Below are positions 59,989-64,000 of a stretch of 64,000 nt of DNA, one piece after another. The stretch comes from Bradyrhizobium japonicum USDA 6. Lineage in GTDB: Bacteria; Pseudomonadota; Alphaproteobacteria; Rhizobiales; Xanthobacteraceae. The notes beneath the pieces are model-generated. The model did not search any database. It was not told the origin of the DNA and saw only the letters and a program-made list of their open reading frames with translations. Each line of letters opens with the position of its first letter. Positions within the stretch are counted from its first letter, which is position 1. Position numbers and translations under genes: made by a program. The DNA lies in NCBI RefSeq assembly GCF_000284375.1, contig NC_017249.1:2954001-3018000 (forward strand). The letters are read 5' to 3'.

Positions 59989-60497
59989 TGGAGATCGTCT
60001 TCGTCGTCGCGATCGCGGAGAACGGCGTCATCGGCGCAGGCAATGCGATGCCGTGGCGAATGAAATCCGACATGGCGCGCTTCAAGGCGCTTACCATCGG
60101 CAAGCCCGTGATCATGGGTCGCAAGACCTTCGAGACCCTGCGCCGCCCGCTGCCGAACCGCACCAATATCGTCATCACGCGCGATGCGGATTATCGCGCC
60201 AACGGCGCCATCGTCACGACATCGGCTGCCGATGCGGGCGCGGTTGCGCTTGGCGATGCCCTGCGGCGTTCGGTCGCCGAGATCGCGGTGATCGGCGGCG
60301 CCGAGATCTATCGGCAATGGCTCGATCGCGCCGATCGCCTCGAAATCACCGAAGTCCATGCGCGTCCCGAAGGCGACACGCATTTCGACATCGACAAGGC
60401 AGAGTGGGATGAGGTTGGGCGCATCCGTCATCCTGCCGGACCCGACGACAGCGCCGACTACTCCTATGTGACATATCGTCGGCGGACGGGCCGTTAA
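59988..60497 (+). CDS. folA: Dihydrofolate reductase
   Basis: 169 residues from ATG 59988, overlapping the GNAT stop by one base. The DHFR signature IGAGNAMPWRMKSDMARFKA includes the catalytic Asp; GRKTFETL and the VIGGAEIYRQWL strand follow. It reduces dihydrofolate made by ThyA. A half CtrA-like TTAACC at 60494 lies at its stop, probably by chance. Confidence 0.95.
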   Translation: MEIVFVVAIAENGVIGAGNAMPWRMKSDMARFKALTIGKPVIMGRKTFETLRRPLPNRTNIVITRDADYRANGAIVTTSAADAGAVALGDALRRSVAEIAVIGGAEIYRQWLDRADRLEITEVHARPEGDTHFDIDKAEWDEVGRIRHPAGPDDSADYSYVTYRRRTGR

Positions 60498-60650
60498 CCG
60501 CATTCACCAATGTTTACATTGACTTTTTCGTGCCCGAGCATAGCTCGAAAGACAGCCCGGGCCGCGTTGTAAGGGACTTGCCTGTCCCCTATAAAGCCGG
60601 ACCGGACAAAGCGGGCGGGGGCAATTTCACCCTGCCGAGGAGAGCGTCGA
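60498..60650. other. Gap before hflK
   Basis: 153 bases. A TTGACT at 60519 could be part of the hflK promoter, but no clear -10 is spaced for it. Confidence 0.3.
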
Positions 60651-61787
60651 ATGCCGTGGAAGAATCAGGGCGGTGGCCCATGGGGCTCGGGTCCGAAGGG
60701 ACCGTGGGGCAACGGCCCGCAACCGGTCGGGCCAAGGCCGCCGGATCTGGAAGACCTTCTGCGGCGCGGCCAGGACCGCCTCCAGCAGATCATGCCGGGC
60801 GGCTATTTCTCCGGCATCGGCATCACGCTGATCATCCTGCTCATCATCGCGTTCTGGCTGCTGTCGGGCTTCTTCCGGGTGCAATCCGAAGAGCTCGGCG
60901 TCGTGCTGCGCTTCGGCAAGCATGTCCGCACCGTGCAGCCGGGTCTGAACTATCATCTGCCCTATCCGATCGAAACCGTGCTGCTGCCGAAGGCGTTGCG
61001 CGTCAACACGATCTCGATCGGCATGACGCTGATCGACGATCCGGCGCGACGCGGCCGCTCCATTCGTGACGTGCCGGAAGAGAGCCTGATGCTGACCGGC
61101 GACGAGAATATCGTCGACGTCGACTTCACCGTGCTCTGGCGCATCAAGCCGGATGGCGTCGGCGACTTCCTCTTCAACATCCAGAATCCCGAAGGCACCG
61201 TGAAGGCGGTCTCCGAGAGCGCGATGCGCGAGGTGATCGGCCGTTCGCAGATCCAGCCGATCCTGACCGGTGCGCGCAACGTCACCGAGCAGAGCGTGCA
61301 GGAGTTGATCCAGAGGACCCTGGACAGCTACGGCGCCGGTATTCTCATCAGCCAGGTGCAGATGCAGAAGGTCGATCCGCCGGCGCAGGTGATCGACGCG
61401 TTCCGCGACGTCCAGGCGGCGCGCGCCAATCTCGAGCAGTTGCAGAACGAGGCGCAGACCTACGCCAACCAGGTCGTGCCGCAGGCCCGCGGACGTGCGG
61501 CGCAGATCATGCAGGCCGCCGAAGGCTACAGGGAGCAGACGGTCGCCGAGGCCAAGGGCCAGAGCTCCCGCTTCCTGAAGGTTTACGAAGAATACAAGAA
61601 GGCGCCCGACGTGACGCGTGAACGGATCTATCTGGAGACGATGGAGCGCGTGCTCGGCGGCGCCGACAAGCTCGTCTATGACGGCGGCCCCTCGGGCCAG
61701 GGCGTCGTGCCCTTTCTGCCGCTCAATGAGTTGACGACCAAGCGGCCGCCTACCACCGGTCAGCAGTCGAGCGGAGGCAACCGATGA
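60651..61787 (+). CDS. hflK: FtsH regulator subunit HflK
   Basis: 378 residues. The N-terminal Gly/Pro-rich cytoplasmic part (MPWKNQGGGPWGSGPKGPWG) is followed by one membrane helix (about 60-82), then the SPFH/band-7 domain (FRVQSEELGVVLRFGKHVRT, and LVNTISIGMTLI-like strands). A coiled region near the end carries AQTYANQVVPQARGRAAQIM. With HflC it forms the periplasm-facing cage that limits FtsH. Co-transcribed with hflC. Confidence 0.95.
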   Translation: MPWKNQGGGPWGSGPKGPWGNGPQPVGPRPPDLEDLLRRGQDRLQQIMPGGYFSGIGITLIILLIIAFWLLSGFFRVQSEELGVVLRFGKHVRTVQPGLNYHLPYPIETVLLPKALRVNTISIGMTLIDDPARRGRSIRDVPEESLMLTGDENIVDVDFTVLWRIKPDGVGDFLFNIQNPEGTVKAVSESAMREVIGRSQIQPILTGARNVTEQSVQELIQRTLDSYGAGILISQVQMQKVDPPAQVIDAFRDVQAARANLEQLQNEAQTYANQVVPQARGRAAQIMQAAEGYREQTVAEAKGQSSRFLKVYEEYKKAPDVTRERIYLETMERVLGGADKLVYDGGPSGQGVVPFLPLNELTTKRPPTTGQQSSGGNR

Positions 61788-62680
61788 GGTCTCCGGTCAC
61801 AGGTATCGTCGCGCTGCTCGCCCTCCTGCTCGTCGTGATCGTCGGCTACATGTCGCTGTTCACGGTGCAACAGACCGAGCAGACCATCGTGCTGCAGTTC
61901 GGCCGTCCCGTCGACGTCGTCACCGCGCCCGGCCTGCACTTCAAGGCGCCGTGGAATTCGGTGATCAACATCGACAAGCGGATCCTCGATCTGGAGAACC
62001 CGTCGCAGGAAGCGATCGCGTCCGACCAGAAGCGGCTCGTGGTCGACGCCTTCGCGCGTTACCGCATCAAGGACGCGTTGCGCTTCTACCAGAGCGTCGG
62101 CTCGATCCAGGCCGCCAACATCCAGCTCACCACGCTCCTGAACGCGGCGCTGCGCCGCGTGCTCGGCGAGGTCACCTTCATCAACGTGGTGCGCGACGAC
62201 CGCGAGAAGCTGATGCAGCGCATCCGCGACCAGCTCGATCGCGAGGCCGACGGCTACGGTATCCAGGTCGTCGACGTCCGGATCCGCCGTGCCGACCTGC
62301 CGGAGCAGAACAGCCAGGCGGTCTACCTGCGCATGAAGACGGAGCGCGAGCGCGAAGCCGCCGAGTTCCGTGCTCAAGGCGGCCAGAAGGCACAGGAGAT
62401 CCGGTCCAAGGCCGACCGCGAGGCGACCGTGATCGAGGCGGAAGCCAAATCGCAGGCCGAGCAGATCCGCGGCGTCGGCGACGCCGAGCGCAACCGCCTG
62501 TTCGCGGAAGCCTACGGCAAGGACGCCGACTTCTTCGCCTTCTACCGGTCGATGACGGCCTACGAGAACGGGCTGCGCGCCAACGACACCCGCTTCCTGC
62601 TGCGGCCGGACTCGGATTTCTTCCGGTTCTTTGGTAACCCGTCCGGCAAGACGGCGACCGAGACGCCGGCGAAGCCGTGA
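61784..62680 (+). CDS. hflC: FtsH regulator subunit HflC
   Basis: 298 residues, overlapping hflK by four bases (ATGA). N-terminal membrane helix (MRSPVTGIVALLALLLVVIV), then the SPFH part (FTVQQTEQTIVLQFGRPVDV), DVRIRRADLPEQNSQAVYLR and the RKTEREREAAEFRAQGG-like coil (here MKTEREREAAEFRAQGG). It partners HflK at FtsH. Confidence 0.95.
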   Translation: MRSPVTGIVALLALLLVVIVGYMSLFTVQQTEQTIVLQFGRPVDVVTAPGLHFKAPWNSVINIDKRILDLENPSQEAIASDQKRLVVDAFARYRIKDALRFYQSVGSIQAANIQLTTLLNAALRRVLGEVTFINVVRDDREKLMQRIRDQLDREADGYGIQVVDVRIRRADLPEQNSQAVYLRMKTEREREAAEFRAQGGQKAQEIRSKADREATVIEAEAKSQAEQIRGVGDAERNRLFAEAYGKDADFFAFYRSMTAYENGLRANDTRFLLRPDSDFFRFFGNPSGKTATETPAKP

Positions 62681-62690
62681 GCTAGACAGA

Positions 62691-62712
62691 GGGCGGCAGT
62701 TCTGCCGCCCTT
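62691..62712 (+). terminator. Hairpin after hflC
   Basis: GGGCGGCA / TGCCGCCC stem with a four-base loop and TT after it. It lies between hflC and the DUF2065 gene and may weaken read-through. Confidence 0.6.
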
Positions 62713-62751
62713 CGTCCAGACAAGAACAGCACAACGGGAGGTTCCATTCCG

Positions 62752-62958
62752 ATGAGGTCCATTGCGTTCGCCGACTTCCTCATCGGCTTAGGCATCCTGT
62801 TCGTGCTGGAAGGCTTGATGTTCGCGGCAAGTCCCAACTGGATGCGCAAGGCCATGAAAAGCGCCATCGCCACGCCGGACAATATCCTGCGGGCGGTTGG
62901 GATTGGTTCGGCCGTGGCCGGCCTGGTCCTGATCTGGGTTATGCGCCGTTCGATTTAG
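62752..62958 (+). CDS. DUF2065 small membrane protein
   Basis: 68 residues, two hydrophobic helices. The DUF2065 pattern is seen as FADFLIGLGILFVLEGLMFA, then SPNWMRKAMKSA and AVGIGSAVAGLVLIWVMRRS. GGGAGG lies upstream. The family is often encoded between hflC and a DegP-type protease, as here. Function unknown. Confidence 0.87.
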   Translation: MRSIAFADFLIGLGILFVLEGLMFAASPNWMRKAMKSAIATPDNILRAVGIGSAVAGLVLIWVMRRSI

Positions 62959-63115
62959 CCGTCACGCCAACGCCAAAGTGAAGGCGAGAGACTGGTTTTC
63001 GCCGTATTATCCGGGTCTTGAGGCCCGTTAAGCTCCGCGCTTGCGCCGTCCCCCCGTTCCAGCGCAGTGTTGGAGGCGAATCCTTGGCGCCTGATCCTTT
63101 TCTCTGGAGATACCA

Positions 63116-64000
63116 ATGACCGCTGCCACCATTGCCCCGACCCGCTTGCGCATAGGGCTGGCCGCGCTCGCCGTCAGTGCATTCAGCGCGTTCGGCACGC
63201 CGGCCCTTGCGCGCGGCCCGGACGGGATCGCCGACGTCGCCGAGAAGGTGATCGACGCGGTCGTCAACATCTCGACCTCACAGACCGTCGAAGCCAAGGG
63301 CGGCGGCAGCAGCACCATGCCGCAACTGCCGCCCGGCTCGCCCTTCGAGGAGTTCTTCGACGACTTCTTCAAGAACCGCCGCGGCCCCGGCGGCAGCAAG
63401 GGCGGCGAGCGCGGTGACAATCCGCCTCGCAAGACCAACTCGCTCGGCTCCGGCTTCATCATCGACACCACTGGCGTCGTCGTCACCAACAACCACGTCA
63501 TCGCGGACGCCGACGAGATCAACGTCATCCTCAACGATGGCACCAAGATCAGGGCCGACCTGGTTGGCGTCGACAAGAAGACCGACCTCGCCGTGCTGAA
63601 GTTCAAGCCGCCGAAGCCGCTGGTCGCCGTAAAGTTCGGCGACTCCGACAAGCTGCGCCTCGGCGACTGGGTGATCGCGATCGGCAATCCGTTCAGCCTC
63701 GGCGGCACGGTGACGGCCGGTATCGTCTCGGCCAAGAACCGCGACATCTCCTCGGGACCGTATGACAGCTATATCCAGACCGACGCCTCCATCAACCGCG
63801 GCAATTCCGGCGGTCCGCTGTTCAACCTCGATGGCGACGTCATCGGCGTCAACACGCTGATCATCTCGCCCTCCGGAGGCTCGATCGGGATCGGCTTTGC
63901 CGTGCCCTCGAAGACGGTTGTCGCCGTGGTCGACCAGCTCCGCCAGTTCGGCGAACTGCGCCGCGGCTGGCTCGGCGTGCGCATCCAGAGCGTCACCGAC
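63116..64000 (+). CDS. degP: Periplasmic serine protease DegP/HtrA, 3' end outside window
   Basis: At least 295 residues from ATG 63116, with GGAGA upstream. A signal peptide (to about residue 37, ending PALARG) is followed by a Gly-rich acidic loop. The trypsin-like domain holds His127 (TNNHVIA), Asp157 (KKTDLAVL) and Ser231 (RGNSGGPL), so the triad is complete. The first PDZ domain begins at the window's end (GWLGVRIQSVTD). DegP degrades or refolds misfolded periplasmic proteins. It follows the hflKC-DUF2065 group. Confidence 0.93.
   Translation, partial: MTAATIAPTRLRIGLAALAVSAFSAFGTPALARGPDGIADVAEKVIDAVVNISTSQTVEAKGGGSSTMPQLPPGSPFEEFFDDFFKNRRGPGGSKGGERGDNPPRKTNSLGSGFIIDTTGVVVTNNHVIADADEINVILNDGTKIRADLVGVDKKTDLAVLKFKPPKPLVAVKFGDSDKLRLGDWVIAIGNPFSLGGTVTAGIVSAKNRDISSGPYDSYIQTDASINRGNSGGPLFNLDGDVIGVNTLIISPSGGSIGIGFAVPSKTVVAVVDQLRQFGELRRGWLGVRIQSVTD

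Noticed and set aside
1..64000. CRISPR array, prophage, insertion sequence or replication origin
   Set aside because: No regular repeat-spacer pattern, no transposase, integrase or phage gene, and no dnaA-box cluster was found.

Overview
The window is GC-rich alphaproteobacterial chromosome, most probably Bradyrhizobium or a close Nitrobacteraceae relative. The grounds are the split, circularly permuted tmRNA with an ANDNFAPVAQAA tag, small families typical of the group (DUF2934, DUF3551, DUF4169, DUF1328, DUF2336, DUF2065), the uptake-transporter mix, and many copies of rhizobial intergenic palindromic repeats. I see no prophage, insertion sequence, CRISPR array, tRNA or rRNA. It reads as core chromosome with scattered small accessory genes.

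Layout. 1-4.4 kb: the end of an L-aspartate dehydrogenase gene, a sorbosone-dehydrogenase-like periplasmic protein, then three short genes of unknown role (coiled-coil, 68-residue and DUF2934 proteins), each preceded by a CtrA-like TTAA-N7-TTAA site. 4.4-8.1 kb: a minus-strand membrane and envelope group (ICMT-like methyltransferase, NAD-dependent epimerase, Mpo1-like protein, OmpA-like protein, Cys-rich exported protein). 8.1-15.6 kb: an orphan HicB-like protein, a UvrD helicase carrying an in-frame repeat element, a DUF1328 protein, a thioesterase divergent from a GlcD/DLD-type flavoprotein, and a His/Gly-rich LTxxQ protein. 15.8-20.8 kb: a SulP transporter, an exported caspase-like protein, and a LysR regulator divergent from a DoxX gene. 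21-26.4 kb: a TRAP transporter operon with a hydroxyacid dehydrogenase, then an orphan ABC-type binding protein. 26.7-31.7 kb: a CHASE-GGDEF-EAL protein, an MFS carrier, a decayed EAL fragment and a low-complexity protein. 31.7-36.7 kb: an MBL-fold hydrolase and an NDH-2-like flavoprotein, then a TetR gene divergent from a P450 across a perfect palindrome. 36.8-48.1 kb: an AsmA protein, DUF2336, an SDR divergent from a second TetR, cupin, DUF417, GNAT, an outer-membrane barrel and small exported proteins.

48.2-64 kb: the feoAB iron operon, RHH and DUF4169 proteins, fumC, sspB beside ssrA, a two-gene chromate transporter, a tripartite tricarboxylate transporter, the thyA-GNAT-folA cluster, hflK-hflC-DUF2065, and a truncated DegP protease. 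Protein quality control is a theme here: ssrA tags stalled products, SspB delivers them to ClpXP, HflKC regulates FtsH, and DegP works in the periplasm.

The signals most worth checking are the three CtrA-like sites in 1.3 kb, the repeat element inside uvrD, the tmRNA next to its adaptor gene, and several clear operator palindromes in divergent promoters.
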